Source: Ceratopteris richardii
Taxonomy: Eukaryota; Streptophyta; Polypodiopsida; Polypodiales; Pteridaceae
DNA length: 64,000 bases
Direction: 5' to 3'
NCBI GenBank assembly: GCA_020310875.1
Contig: CM035413.1
Coordinates: 161,429,306-161,493,305 of the forward strand
Positions 45,591-57,660 of this stretch are shown here, in pieces. The translations under genes and the position numbers were made by a program. The first letter of the stretch is position 1. Every line of letters begins with the position of its first letter. The notes under the pieces were generated by a model. It saw only the letters and a list, made by a program, of their open reading frames with translations, had not been told where the DNA came from and searched no databases.

Positions 45591-47012
45591 CCTTTACAGT
45601 ACTTACAAAACAATTTCTACTTTTCTGATTTCTTCTCATCTTTATCTTCCTTCTTCGAATGTGCAGAATTAGCAGATTTCTGCTTACTAGTTGAAGAGCT
45701 CCATTTTCATTTGCCCTTCTGACTAGCTAGGAAAGCTTGATCTGCAACTTGCATAATGGACCTGTTCTGCGTGGACTGATCTTCTTGCAATAGAACATAG
45801 ACTATCTCCTCAAATGATAAGGCATTTGGATTGCCTTTCATCATCAACTGAAGAGTAGAAGCAAAACTCTGATATGAATAAGGAAGACCATTCAGAACGG
45901 TCTGCACAAGTGAGCTATCTAGTATAGCCTCATCAGCAGAAATGAATTGCTCCTTCAAGTCTTTGATCTTTGTTAGGAAATTTTCCATAGAATCACCTTC
46001 ATTCATGTGCTCACTGTCCAACTGTTTTCGCAGGTAAGCAACATGAGCTTCATTCCTAGCTTGGTACAATGTGGTAAGTGTATCCAAAGCATCTTAGTTG
46101 TTCTACAAGAGCAAATGTGAGGATTAATGGCACGTTTGACAGACAAAGCAATCAATGCATGTGCCTGGGCATCTCTACCATCCCAATGAATCTGCTCTAC
46201 AGTAGGTGCAACAGAAATCGTAGCACGAATAGGAATATGCAGAATATCACCATCTTCGACACCTTTTGCATCAGCTTCAGTACCTGTAGTTGTAATAGTT
46301 GCAGGTGTGATAGGACGTTTTTCAACACCCTGCACAATGTTCCACAGTCCTTTTGCAACCAACATATGTCGCATCATATAAGCCCATAACGGGTAGTTGG
46401 TACCATCCAACTTATCCTCAATAGCCAACATACAAAATACATCATTGCTTTCAGCCATGGTCGGTGACTAAAATACCTTGATGCAGAACTGCCCAAACGA
46501 ATTCTGCTAGACTTGTAGCAGACTTGGAGACGTTTATATTGGCGAATAGAAACTGGTATATACCTTTGGCACAAAAAGACAAAATAGCATGCACAAGCAC
46601 TACGATAGTGCGTTTGGAGGCCAAAACAAGCTGAGATCGCGATTTTGACACCACACAGCAAAGCTGTTTTGATCTCGAAAACACACTGAGTATGCTCACC
46701 AAAATTCGTGCGATTCAGAGACTACAAACGGAGGAGTGTCGACGGCGCCCTAGATGAAGCGACGACCTGCTCTGATACGAATTGTTGGAGTTAGACGTCT
46801 ATGGAAGCACGCAAACAGCACAAGGAAGAAGAAGAAGCTTGGAGCACAACACATAATACTGAATGTATTACTAGAGAATGTACAAAGATAAGTAGCGCAT
46901 CAGGGCAATAGGCATATATACACGCCGGGGGAAAAAAACCTCCTAAAGAGGGAAAAAAGTGCCCTGGCGGTTCTAGTGTGTTCACACACATCATTACCTA
47001 AATATATCAACA
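45591..47012 (-). mobile_element. Copia A-family fragment: gag plus 5' LTR
   Basis: Minus-strand 5' fragment of the same family as element A, with the 230-bp LTR (46783-47012), primer site (near 46766-46780) and gag starting MAESNDVFCMLAIEDKLDG at 46458. The homology stops abruptly at 45591 near the knuckle; no pol or 3' LTR is attached. Gag has about one or two breaks. It adjoins the 3' ORF region of element E, so either it inserted and lost its 3' half, or a deletion joined the two. Confidence 0.88.
46783..47012 (-). repeat. LTR of the A-family fragment
   Basis: 230 bp, ends TGTTGGAG and ATATCAACA. Nearly the same as 2884-3113. Confidence 0.9.
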
Positions 47013-47695
47013 GTAAAGCCTAAAAAAACAAGCCTACTCTAGCCTACCAAAAAGTGCCCTATTCAATGCACTTTTTCCCCTTAAACAAGAACAAAATTAA
47101 GCTTAATCCCTAAAAATTAGGGATCCTTACAAGGCCCATGCAAGGTTCAGTTTTTCCCCTAATGCCCTTGCGGGGTGAGTTGAAATTGGACATCTCTTAT
47201 CAATTTCAATAATCTAAAAATTATTGTTTTTAGATGAATGATGCATCAATTTGTCTATTAGTTTTCTTAAATCGATGATGTTTTATTTATCTATTTGTGA
47301 CTTGTTTTGTGACTTAAAAATAGAAATCTTTTATCTGAGTAAATCTGAAACTTATTGTTTTCAAAAGTATGATGCATTGAATTAAATTCAATATTAAAAT
47401 GTAGGCTTAAGGTGCGAAGGAAGTAGTAAGATGAGGTTCAAACTTAACATTGAGATAGAAATGTGAGCTTTTTAAATTTGAAAATCTATTATTTTCTTAA
47501 GTATTCTTCAACTTGTTGTTTTCAAATATAGGTGCATAGAGAAATTAATTGAGAAAATAAGTACTGAGAAAGAGAAATTAATAGATAAATTTATGTGAGA
47601 AAGAGAAATCAATTGAGAAAATAAGTATTGATATGTCTGCACATTGTATTAACTATTCATACATATCTTTTGAATTTATTTTTTCTTTATATAGA
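47013..47695. other. AT-rich non-coding stretch
   Basis: No element or gene recognised. It leads into a plausible splice acceptor (TTTCTTTATATAG, ending 47695) and may be intronic sequence of the decayed phosphatase-like gene to the right. Confidence 0.4.
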
Positions 47696-48550
47696 TGTTA
47701 GCAAAAATAAACACTTCATAAGTGATGATGGTATTGGAAAGCTTGTTGGCCATTTGGAGGGTGAAACAAGTACTCGACATGAGCAAAGCTCTTTTCAAAC
47801 ATTAGATAAGCTATGTAATGTTATGGAGAAACAACATGGTAGGCCTTTGTGGATTTTACTAGGTGTATCATGTAATATTATAATTATTTCATTCAAATTT
47901 TAACTCTTTTTTTTGCTACTTTCTTTCATGTTTTTAGAATTAGATAGTATTGAAAAATAAAATCCATTTTTTAAATCAAATAGAAAGAATATGCAAGTAA
48001 CAAGAATATATTCATATCAAAAAGTAATTTAAAGCTTTGTTTTTAGTTATTGTGTATTTATTTATCCTTATTTTTTGTTATATGTAGAGAGTATCCATCA
48101 TCCACTTCATACAAAGAAGCATGTACTCGTTCTTCATCTAAATGGCCTTCTGTTCAACCAAGATATAAGATGGAACAAATGAGAGAAAGATTATGTCAAA
48201 ATTTATACAAATGGTGATGAAAAAAATATATTTATAAGTCTTGGATGTTTTGAATTTTTGGAATCTATTTTTCAACACTTTCATGTTGGTGTTTGGTCAT
48301 CCATGTTTCAAAATAATGTTTTGGGCAATGTGAGATTTATTGAGAAACATAATAAAAAAGATATCCTTTTTTTATGGTATGGAATCAAGAAGATTATTAT
48401 ATAGATCACCTAGAAGAAATATATAAACTAGATCAACTTATCATTATGATAGTTCATTCAAAGGCTCTATCCCAATAGAAAATTGCATCTAAATTACTCC
48501 TTATCAAGGAATACATGATCATTCACTATTGAGTGTTTTCTACCCTACCT
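47696..48550 (+). pseudogene. FCP1-like (HAD-type) phosphatase gene relic
   Basis: After an acceptor-like site ending at 48087, the frame reads TKKHVLVLHLNGLLFNQDIR, matching the opening of plant FCP1-homology proteins (KK-LVLDLNGLL). The catalytic first Asp of the DxDxT/DLNGL motif is His here. After an in-frame TGA (48180) the same frame gives CFEFLESIFQHFHVGVWSS near 48248-48305, the family's 'F-VGVWSS' block, then NNVLGNVRFIEKHN. A shifted frame continues with MVWNQEDYY and, near 48450-48520, DSSFKGSIPIENCI, comparable to the DDSPYKALLNPxN block. An upstream possible exon at 47696-47838 encodes DVSKNKHFISDDGIGKLVGH, which I cannot assign. FCP1-like enzymes dephosphorylate Ser/Thr, often on the RNA polymerase II tail. 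With a lost nucleophile, a stop and shifts, this copy is dead. Confidence 0.65.
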
Positions 48551-50869
48551 TTTGAGCTTAATCCATATGGATGATATTCAAAAAAAATTTTGCCCATCAA
48601 ATTGGACAACCATCGAGCACCAAAGAACATGTTATATTTCCTATGTTTCGACTTGTAATGGAGAATTCATCATCCTTTTGATTATATTGAGTGAAAGAAC
48701 AATTGTAAAGCTGTATCATGGAAATTGGAATCCCCGTAATTATAAAATCATGCATTTAAATCATGTCATATATTTTCTTATGTATCATCAATTTTAATTC
48801 ATTTTGAGTTTTGAATATTAAGAGAAATAATAAAAACTTAATTAAAAATGTCTCCATTTAATTTGTAGTTATATAGTCAATAGAATTTAAATACTCCTAG
48901 ACTACAAGTGAAAATCTTTTTCCTTTGATGGAAATGTGCACCACTAAACAATCTTAAAGAATCCATGTGCCAAATGAGAGGCCTTGTAGTCCCTATTGTG
49001 CATACTCTAGGTGCATTCAACTTGGCATGAGTGCAATCATGACACAACTTCGCGAGCTATTATTTTGATTGAATTTTCTTTGGTCTCCATTTTTGGAGCT
49101 CTATGTTGGTTTGTCCTCAATGTTGGTTTGCATTGTTTTGGTACTATTTCTTTTGTTTTGATTCGCCACATGTATTTTGATTATGTGGCATCCTTGGTTT
49201 CCTTGGTCTTGGTAGTCCTTTATTTTCTTGAGATCTTGTAGTAGTCTTTTTTTGGAGTCTGATTACTTTGTTGAATACTATGATTCCATCCTTGGCTTTC
49301 TCCAATGTCTTCCTTGGTATCCAAATTTTTTGTTGTGTTTGAGCTTCAATGTATTATTTTGGTAACCACACTTGGATTATTTTTTAGTTGATCTTTTGTG
49401 CTCTTTTTGTTTTGAATGACTTCATTCATAAAGGTTTTGTCTATCATGGTTGTCGCCAATTGCATTTATACTCTTGAAGTTTATCTTTGCGAACCCATAT
49501 ATTTGATTCTTCTATTTGACCGCTAGCTAGTCTTCCTTGATGCCAAGTTTGTAGACAACTCACTACGTTCCTCTTGAGAATTGATGACCTCACTAAGATG
49601 TTCTTAAATGATCTGTTGAGAAGGAGGCTAGGGTTGTTCACTTGTAGAAAAACAAGGGTTTTGGTCGACACACAAGGTAGGTTGAAAATTGGAATCCTTA
49701 GATTGAGAGCTCTTCTTTGGTTCTAAGTCATGCATACTTAGATTGGATATATTAGGTTTTTCCATTTCAACTATCTTTAGAGGTTTCTTGTTTTAGGAGG
49801 CTTAAGACTTCTCCATGTCCTACTTTGACTTATATGTATCCTATAGCAAGATTCAGAGTAACTTTGACTTTGTGCATCCAGTCTTTGTTGGAACATCAAT
49901 AAAAAATCTATCATTTGGATTACATCAAAAAATATCCATTGAAGATTTCTTTTATCCATGCTCATTTATTGTATTTTCTCTAAAGTTTTTTATGATTAAT
50001 TTACCAATGTAAAAGCCTAGAGCTTTACACGTGTAAAAGGAGAAAAAGAGAGCTCAAATTCCACAAATTTGAGGTGGTTGAACTTGACAATCAATGAATC
50101 AATCAATCACCTAAAAGTAGATCAAATTAGATCTTCACTTTTCCTAGATTTTAGGAAAGTGAATTGATTTTCTTCAACAACTAATCCCACCATCAACAAG
50201 TAATCAATGAATCGTAGGAAAGTTGAGCTCCTTCATTTCTCTGCACCATCTTCTTCAACAACAACGAACTTGCAAAGGTAGCTACTCTCTTTATAGAGCT
50301 CCAAATCAACTAAATCAGTATTCAATGGAAATATATTAGTGTCTAGCTTATGTGTACAAATTCGCAAAGAATTTCGTTCATGGATTTGGAAATATTGCAG
50401 TTTTTTTGTCTCGCGGTCTATCTCTGTGCAGCCTTGAAAAATATGAGGTATCACTGTTGAGTGCCAAGTTCATTCCAAAAGCATATTTTTCTTATTACTT
50501 GTAATCTTGTGCATTTAATACACTCAACTCTATGGTATCATTCATCCAAAAGGATTTTTCTCCATTTTAATCATGCTAGCTGCTATGAGCATTTGAAGTT
50601 GATTGTTTCATCGGAAGATAGCAAGTCTTTTGTGATAGATAATATGCAAACGTATCTGTTTTGTAATGACTCTTTCTCCTTGATTCTCCAAAGTAAATAG
50701 TGGATTTTATTGAACTTATCACATGCCTATAAGGTCTATTTGAGTATCCATAAGCTCAAGTTCTATTCATGTGCTGGTTGGCTAGACGGAACTTCATCAC
50801 TTCGCAACTCACTTTTCTACCTCCTACAAGCTTCTCCAAGTTCTTTCAATCTTTTCCTAGGATAAGTTC
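48551..50869. other. Mostly unassigned; possible Gypsy tail relic on the minus strand
   Basis: No clear gene. On the minus strand 49444-49671 reads LKRNVVSCLQTWHQGRLASG followed by SNIWVRKDKLQEY. The IWVRK motif and composition resemble the Trp/Lys-rich tails of elements E and G, so a small Gypsy 3' relic is possible. 49680-50869 shows no family motif; its short frames look random. G's missing 5' LTR and gag were searched for here by eye and not found. Confidence 0.35.
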
Positions 50870-53769
50870 TTCTAATATATCTGCGTCTTGGTAGACCAAA
50901 AGTCTTTGTAGAGGAGCTGCTCAAGGCAAAACCTGAGCTATGGAATCATGTGAAGGATCAAGTTCCAGAACTTGATTCCAATATGCCCAAAGCAAGCTCG
51001 AAGCAAAAAGTTCCAGAGATACCTCTAGACAAGATAGGAGACATGAGCGAAGGTGAAGAAGGTAATACTTATCTTCCGATCACATATCAAGGTTACACAA
51101 CCAAAGCAATCGTAGATTCAGGTGTTGGTGTTGCTATTGCGACCACCTCCTTATGGAAGCAATGGGGCAAACCCACATTAAGACCAACAAGAATGAAGCT
51201 TCAAATGGCAGATGGTCATTTTGAAAGACCTCTAGGATTGCTTGAAGGGATAACTCTAACCACTTGTGGTGTAGAGTTTGAACACACATTTGCTATATGT
51301 GACTTTGAGAAAAATAATGTCTACGAGATGATCCTAGGAAGACCCTTCCTACGACAATTGCAAATAGTACAAGATTGGGGAACCAACTCCTTGTACTTAC
51401 AGCACTTAGGGGTCACCACCAAGGTCAATTTGAAGGATTACACCTTCAAAGATGTACCACCCCTACAGTGGAATCCTATCCACAAAGCGAAAGAAGATTC
51501 TATCTCCGTGCATTCTGGAAGTTCACGTGATCCATCCTGGCTGCATGAAGATACTCACTTGTGGATGTGCAAGGTCGCAGAGGAAGAGGAAAAGCGCCTA
51601 AAAGCGAGAGAAGAAGGAACTCCCCCAGGAGATAAACCAATCAAAGACCCGGCTTATACACCGATGATATTTCTAGATGAGGAATTTGAGCCTCATGGTT
51701 GGTCAAAAATCTTAGCTACCATGGACACAGTAGTCAATGAAGAACAATGGACACCTCATTGTGATGAGGAGGGTTATGATATTTCAGTGTTCATGTGTCA
51801 GCCCTTGCTGGAAGAGTGTGACCCTAGTGATGTCATAGAAGAAGAAGAGAATGACGATGACCTAGAGTCCATTGTGATGGATTGTTGCTTCATCTCAGAA
51901 GAGCACTACCTAGAAGATGTAGGAGTATTGACCCAAAAAGAAGAAGAACCTCTCACAAGTATTAAAACTGTAAATTCAAAGGAAGGAAGTGAAGGAGGTC
52001 AAAAGAAAAAGAAAAGAAAGGCAGTGAAACAAGAAGAGGAGGAATCATTGTTTGAAGTACCAGAAAACTTCAAGAAATATGAAGTGGAAGACCGAAAAAA
52101 TTTGGTACGAATGCCTAAGAGAGAGGCCATCATAGGAGAAGCATATGATAACAAAGAAAAAACTAAAAAGATTGTGGTAACCATTGAAGGAAACGAAGAG
52201 CGATGCACATACATAGGAGACGACCTAAGTGCAAAAGAAGAAGCAGAGCTTGTAGCTCTATTAAGGGAATATAGGGATGTGTTTGCATGGAACTATAGAG
52301 ACTTGAAGGGAGTAGATGCAAAAATTTGCTCTCATACGATCCCAATGACCGCTGAGGCCAAGCCCACCAAACAAAAGCCCTACACATATAATGACACTTA
52401 TGCATCCAAAATAAAAGAAGAGATTGACAGGTTGATTGAAGCTGGATTTATCTATGAGATTGAGCACACTGAATGGGTATCCCCCATTGTAGTGGTGCCC
52501 AAGAAGAATGGAAAGTTGCGAGTGTGTATTAACCTTAAAAAAGTTAATGCCGCTACGATCCGAGATAGTTATCCACTTCCAATCACTGAACATTTATTGG
52601 AGCGTGTTGCAGGCAAGGAAGTTTATAGCTTCCTTGATGGATTTTCAGGCTACAACCAAGTAGTCATTGCCCCCGAAGATCAACATAAAACAGCTTTTGC
52701 CACAGAATGGGGAATCTTTGCATTTCGTGTGATGCCATTTGGTCTCACTAATGCACCTGCAACATTCCAAAGGCTCATGTGTCATGTCTTTAAAGAGTTC
52801 TTAAGAAAGAGCTTAGAAGTATATGTGGATGATTTATGTGCTCATTCCCAAGAAAGAAGATACCACATCCCTAAGCTAAGACAAATCTTCAACAAGTGTA
52901 GAGATTATCGAGTGTGTCTGAACCCAGAGAAGTGTGTGTTCATGGTACGACAAGGTAAAATCTTAGGTCACATTGTTTCTAAGAATGGGATATCCACAGA
53001 CGTGGATAAAGTAAAAGCCATTGCAGAATTGTCGAGGCCAAGGAATGTTAAAGAGGTTCAAGCATTTATGGGCCATTGTGGATATTATCTCAGGTTCATC
53101 CACATGTATGCAATCATAGCCAAACCTCTTTATGCCTTGCTAACAAATTTTGAGTGGAATGAGGAATGCAAGAATTCCTTCAATGAGCTGAAAAGACGTT
53201 TGTGTTTAGCACCAATACTAACCACTCCTGATTGGAATAAACCATTCCATGTCCATGTGGATGCATCCACTCATGCTATAGGTTGCGTGCTAGCACAACC
53301 CACAGGTGAAGGAAATTTGGACTTACCTATAGCATATGCTAGTAGACAATTAAATGCCGCTGAACGAAACTATACAACAACCGAGAGAGAAGGCTTAGGC
53401 ATGGTATATGCTGTGAAAAATTTTAGACACTATCTATTAGCCAATAAGTTCAAGTTTTTCACTGATCATCAAGCTTTACTATATTTGGTCAATAAACCTT
53501 GCAATATAGACCGCTTAGTAAGATGGTTCCTCTTACTAATGGAATACGACTTTGAAGTTGTTGTCAGGAAAGGTAGAACCCACCTTAGGGCGGACCATCT
53601 TTCTCGCATCACTTCAGGAGAGCCACCGCAAGGAGTGTCTGATGAATTACCTGATGCTTATTTGTTCAATTTAGAAGTTGTTCCTAAATGGGCAAATAAG
53701 TTGGTACCTGTCCTAACCTTCGGACCTGCAAATAAGAACGTAAAAACAAACAAAGAAGAAATTGTATGA
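50870..53769 (+). CDS. Gypsy G protease (PR1), reverse transcriptase and RNase H
   Basis: Long open stretch of about 960 codons. PR1: leader VPEIPLDKIGDMSEGEEGN, catalytic AIVDSGVGVAIA (Asp codon at 51115) and second motif MILGRPFLRQ near 51330. Then about 250 residues of acidic linker containing DEEFEPHGWSKILATMD, conserved with E. RT: EWVSPIVVVPKKNGKLRVCI near 52470-52530, FLDGFSGYNQVVIAP near 52633, FRVMPFGLTNAPATFQRL near 52725-52780, and catalytic VYVDDLC near 52820. RNase H: HVHVDASTHAIGCVLAQP near 53250 and FFTDHQALLYLV near 53455, then RADHLSRI near 53590. It would copy element RNA into DNA within the particle. This stretch is intact although gag is missing upstream. Confidence 0.9.
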
Positions 53770-55290
53770 TCACAGCAATATCAAATATTGGCAAGAAGTA
53801 TGGACAAGCAAGATATCGAGGGCGTACTAGCTTGTTGTGTCGAGGATGATGAACATACTAGTTGGTTGCAACAAGCCCATGAAGGAATGCTAGGAAATCA
53901 CTACTCTAAACAACGAACATTGCAGAACCTAAAATGTTTAGGAGTGTATTGGCCTAGCATGGACAAAGAAATACACGAGTGGATTCAGAATTGTCTAGTG
54001 TGCCAGAAGAGACCCCCAGTGGAGCATGCCACTCTTTATCACGTGTCATTAATTCCAGATTGGAGCGCTCCATTGGTAGAATTTATGAGATCAGGAACAC
54101 TAACGAACGAGGCTAGTCTAGCAAGAAGAAGAAGCATGGAGCAAGAGGCTCAAGACTATGCATTAGTAGGAGACAACCTATACTGAAGAGGAAAAGATGG
54201 TTACCTAAGACTGTGCGTTCATGAATGAGACTATTTGAAAGTCTTAGAAACTGCACACAGCGGTGTTGCAGGTGGACACTTTGGGCCTGATAGAGTAATT
54301 AAGACCATTCTATTCTCAGGACTTTGGTGGCCCACTCTTCATATGGATGCACATACTTATGTGAAGAAATGTGACACATGCCAACGTGCCCAATATCCGA
54401 TAAGAAAAGATGAGATGCCTTTGAGGCCAATGATGGGAGGGCCCGCATTCTCGAAGTGGGGTATAGACTTTGTTGGTCCTATCAACCCCCCAGCTAGAAA
54501 CTCCCATGTGGAATACATTATTGTAGCCACTGACTACCTTACCAAGTGGGTAGAAGTAAAAGCCACAACAAAGAATGATGCTCAAACAACGGCTAAGTTT
54601 TTATTCGAAAATGTGCTCACTAGATATGGGTTACCAATAGAGTTGGTTAGTGATAGAGGTACGCACTTCTTGAACGAAGTTATTGAAAACCTCCTTCAAG
54701 AATTCATGGTAGTACATAAGAAGTCTGCCCCCTATCACCCTCAAGCTAACGGACAAGCCAAGAGCACGAATAAGATCCTACGTAACGTATTGACGAAACT
54801 TGTAAATAATAAACGCTCTGATTGGGACAAACAACTTCATCATGCTGTTTGGGCATACCGAGTTGCCTACAAAAGAGTACTCAATGCTACCCCATTTCAG
54901 ATGGTCTTTGGACAAAATGTTGTGCTACCATTAGATTTCCTGCCAGCTTTAAGAGTAGCACAAGAGCATGCGTGGAATGGACATGAGTTGTCCTCTAGGA
55001 TCTTTGATCTAGAACGCTTAGGTGAGACGAGGCTACGAGCGGCAGCAGGCATCTATGCTGCAAAGAAAAGACAAAAGGCATACTTTGATGCCCATGTAAA
55101 GGATAAAGGATTGAAGGAAGGAGACTTGGTGTTAGTTTATACACTCAAGCAACATGCCCGCAAATTGGAAAAACGAGGATATGGACCCATGATCATTAAT
55201 AGAATCTCCACTAGTGGTGCAGTGCAATTGGCAACTTTAGAAGGTGATATCTTGCCGAACTATATCAGTGGTTGTTGAGTCAAGTTATAT
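53770..55290 (+). pseudogene. Gypsy G integrase, broken
   Basis: Linker and zinc-binding region (NHYSKQRTL and LVCQKRPPVEH near 53900-54025; a second HHCC-like block HSGVAGGHF ... CDTCQRAQ near 54253-54390). Catalytic core: KWGIDFVGPINPP near 54455-54495, ELVSDRGTHFLNEV near 54640-54680, and HPQANGQAKSTNKI near 54737-54778. The C-terminal part includes GDLVLVYTLKQHARKLEKRG, a GPY-like segment, ending ILPNYISGC. Inserts cDNA into the genome. Broken in a few places. Confidence 0.87.
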
Positions 55291-55311
55291 CAAGAACCCC
55301 TTACTGAGGAA

Positions 55312-56391
55312 ATGCTAATGAGACTCAACATTGCTAAGAAGCGAAAAGAAGAGGAGTTAAGGGTTAGAGAAGAAGCACAGGCAGAGGCTAGAGAGCGCAT
55401 AAGGCGAAATAAGTTGAGGCGACTAGGCCTAGATGTCAACACAAAAGCCCCAAAATATCACATGGGCATGTGCCAAAAATTAGGCAATATGACTTCTCGA
55501 ATCATCGACCGACGCCCCTTTGTGACTATAGAGGTAGGACAAGGAAAGAGTGTAAGGACTGTGAGAGCATTGGTTGATTCAGGTGCAGCAACTAGTGCAG
55601 TTAGACTGTCATACTGCCAAGACCTGCAATTGGACATCAAGCCCATAGAAGCATATCTCATAGGCTTGGGAGGTGTGGAAACCCCTTGTTTGGGTGAGGT
55701 GGAACTTCCCATCTACCTTCAAGATGTTCCAATGAGAGTCAAACTGCTAGTGTGTCACGATGAGGACCTTACAGAGCCACTTGTCTTGGGTCAAGATTGG
55801 ATTTATGACCATGCAGTCAACTTGAACTTACGAAATCAAATTCTTCAAGTTTGGGTACACGAACAATGCATTACATTAGAATTAGAAAATTGCATGCTCA
55901 CAAATCCAGAAGTCAAACCTTCTCATAGTTCTTCTAGGACTAATCCTAGCAAAAAAGATGTTGTATGTGTCAAGGGCTCTATGATCCAAAAGCACTCAAT
56001 CATGGAAGAACAAGCTCAAAGACAAGCAAACTCCTCCTCTTGTGCAAAGACTAATGCTGTCACCACAACTCAACCAAAAAGGCGAGCACAACGGTGTATG
56101 ACAACCACTATATCAAATAGACAAAGAGACTTCAAGAGGAAAGTAGTCCCGGATATGAAGAAGATTTGGGTACGAAAAGGAGAGCAACCACAAGCCTTGC
56201 CAACACAATTCCCACCCACGCAAGCTAACCATGTGAAGACAAGAACCAAACCACGAGGACCAGCTCAACGAGAAGGCATACGACAAATTTGGGCATATGT
56301 GGGTGCCCAAGGCGCTCTTACAAGTGCAAAGGCCTATGTCCCCCACCATGCAAAAGGTCTCAACAAAGAAGCCAAGGAAAGAAAAGGGTAA
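55312..56391 (+). CDS. Gypsy G post-integrase domain: second retropepsin (PR2) and Trp-rich tail
   Basis: 359-codon open stretch. A charged coiled-coil-like linker (KRKEEELRVREEAQAEARER) is followed by a retropepsin-like domain at residues about 65-185: ALVDSGAATSAV with Asp at residue 89 (base 55576), a Gly-rich flap-like LIGLGGVETPCLGEVELPIY, and PLVLGQDWI with its core at residues 158-163. The same residue numbers hold in element E's counterpart, yet the sequences differ widely, so the domain has been kept while diverging. The C-terminal third carries KKIWVRKGEQ and RQIWAYVGAQ. A further Trp-rich stretch in another frame to about 56680 reads SSRIWVWKPKAP and KWLEV...LKWVPIRR. Role unproven. 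Confidence 0.82.
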   Translation: MLMRLNIAKKRKEEELRVREEAQAEARERIRRNKLRRLGLDVNTKAPKYHMGMCQKLGNMTSRIIDRRPFVTIEVGQGKSVRTVRALVDSGAATSAVRLSYCQDLQLDIKPIEAYLIGLGGVETPCLGEVELPIYLQDVPMRVKLLVCHDEDLTEPLVLGQDWIYDHAVNLNLRNQILQVWVHEQCITLELENCMLTNPEVKPSHSSSRTNPSKKDVVCVKGSMIQKHSIMEEQAQRQANSSSCAKTNAVTTTQPKRRAQRCMTTTISNRQRDFKRKVVPDMKKIWVRKGEQPQALPTQFPPTQANHVKTRTKPRGPAQREGIRQIWAYVGAQGALTSAKAYVPHHAKGLNKEAKERKG

Positions 56392-56689
56392 GAACAACGC
56401 ACAAAGACCAAAAGAAGATAAACTCAACCCTTCTGCAAAAGTAAGCAGGCAATCATCAAGGATATGGGTTTGGAAGCCAAAAGCACCAGCAACATCCACA
56501 GAACTAAAGGGCCAACCACACTGGATACCAAAGTTTGGAAAGCATCCAAAGATGAAGTGGCTTGAGGTGATCTCTACAGGACCAAGTCCTATTCTAAAAT
56601 GGGTCCCAATCCGGAGGATTACATCATTTCGACATCCAATAGACACCTCCAATCAAAGAATTCATCAAGTATGCAAGTAACATCAAAAG

Positions 56690-57660
56690 CCTCGACCAGC
56701 AGCAACCATGTGCCTTTGGCATAACCCAATCTTTTGCACCATTCAGGTCATGCATTTCAAAAGTATGCATCAATATAGGTCCACCTTACATGGCCGTGCA
56801 TAGACACAATTGAGAAATCCCAGGCACATGAGACACAATTTTCAAATGTAAAATGTTTTATTGATACTAACCTCTTTCTTCTTGTTTGATGCCATAGTGT
56901 GCACAAAAAAAAAAAAGAGAGAAAGAAAAGAAGAGGATTATGTGCTTGAAAATGCTCATCAGCAAACTATCAGCAAAGACATCCATCAACAAAAAAGACA
57001 AGCCGATGGTCAAACACCATGATGGAACTACATCACGAAGAGATGAAGATCAACGGACCTTTCACCATGGTAAGACGTGTATGCTTCAACAACACTATGA
57101 CCATGATAGATTAGGAAGCCTCTTCGTCAGCATACCCTTGAGAACTTAGCTCAAGACCCAATCTCTTGCACCATACTTCTTCCCATGCATTTTCCAAGTA
57201 CGCATACATAGGGCCACATTACAAGGCCATGCACAAGGCATATATTTTTTTCAACCCATTCACTAATGCACTTACCCACTATCCATTATGGGTTACAAGT
57301 ACTTGGCATGAAAACGCTGAAAGACATATTTGGAAGAACCAGACGACATCAAGGTGACAACAACAAGAGCAAGGAAGCCATTCACCACCAAGAGTTGCTC
57401 ATATTCAACATTAACCACCTCCTTTGAGCAGCTCACAAATGCACCATCAAGATGGAATACAAGGAAGAAGTACATACAAAGGGACTACAAACTGCAAGAG
57501 CTAGTAATGGCAAAATGAAGAACCAGACAAATGACCAGGCTACATTGGGAAGATGGATCGCTCTTGTTGGACGTAAAGGACACTACCTCTCAACGTACTA
57601 CATGGAACAACCACTACAACAAGGGTCTGTCAGGGACGACATACTCAAGAGGGGGGGGAG
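56690..57660 (+). other. 3' untranslated stretch of Gypsy G with polypurine tract
   Basis: No long coding. Two imperfect direct copies of an ~80-bp segment lie near 56722-56800 and 57157-57235 (both contain ACCCAATC-TTGCACCAT and end GGCC-TGCA). It ends with AGAGGGGGGGGAG, the polypurine tract that primes plus-strand DNA synthesis, directly before the expected LTR. Confidence 0.65.

Noticed and set aside
50950-53769. G as an independent host gene because its frame is long and intact
   Set aside because: Its protease, YVDDLC polymerase core and RNase H are plainly Gypsy, and integrase plus a polypurine tract follow.
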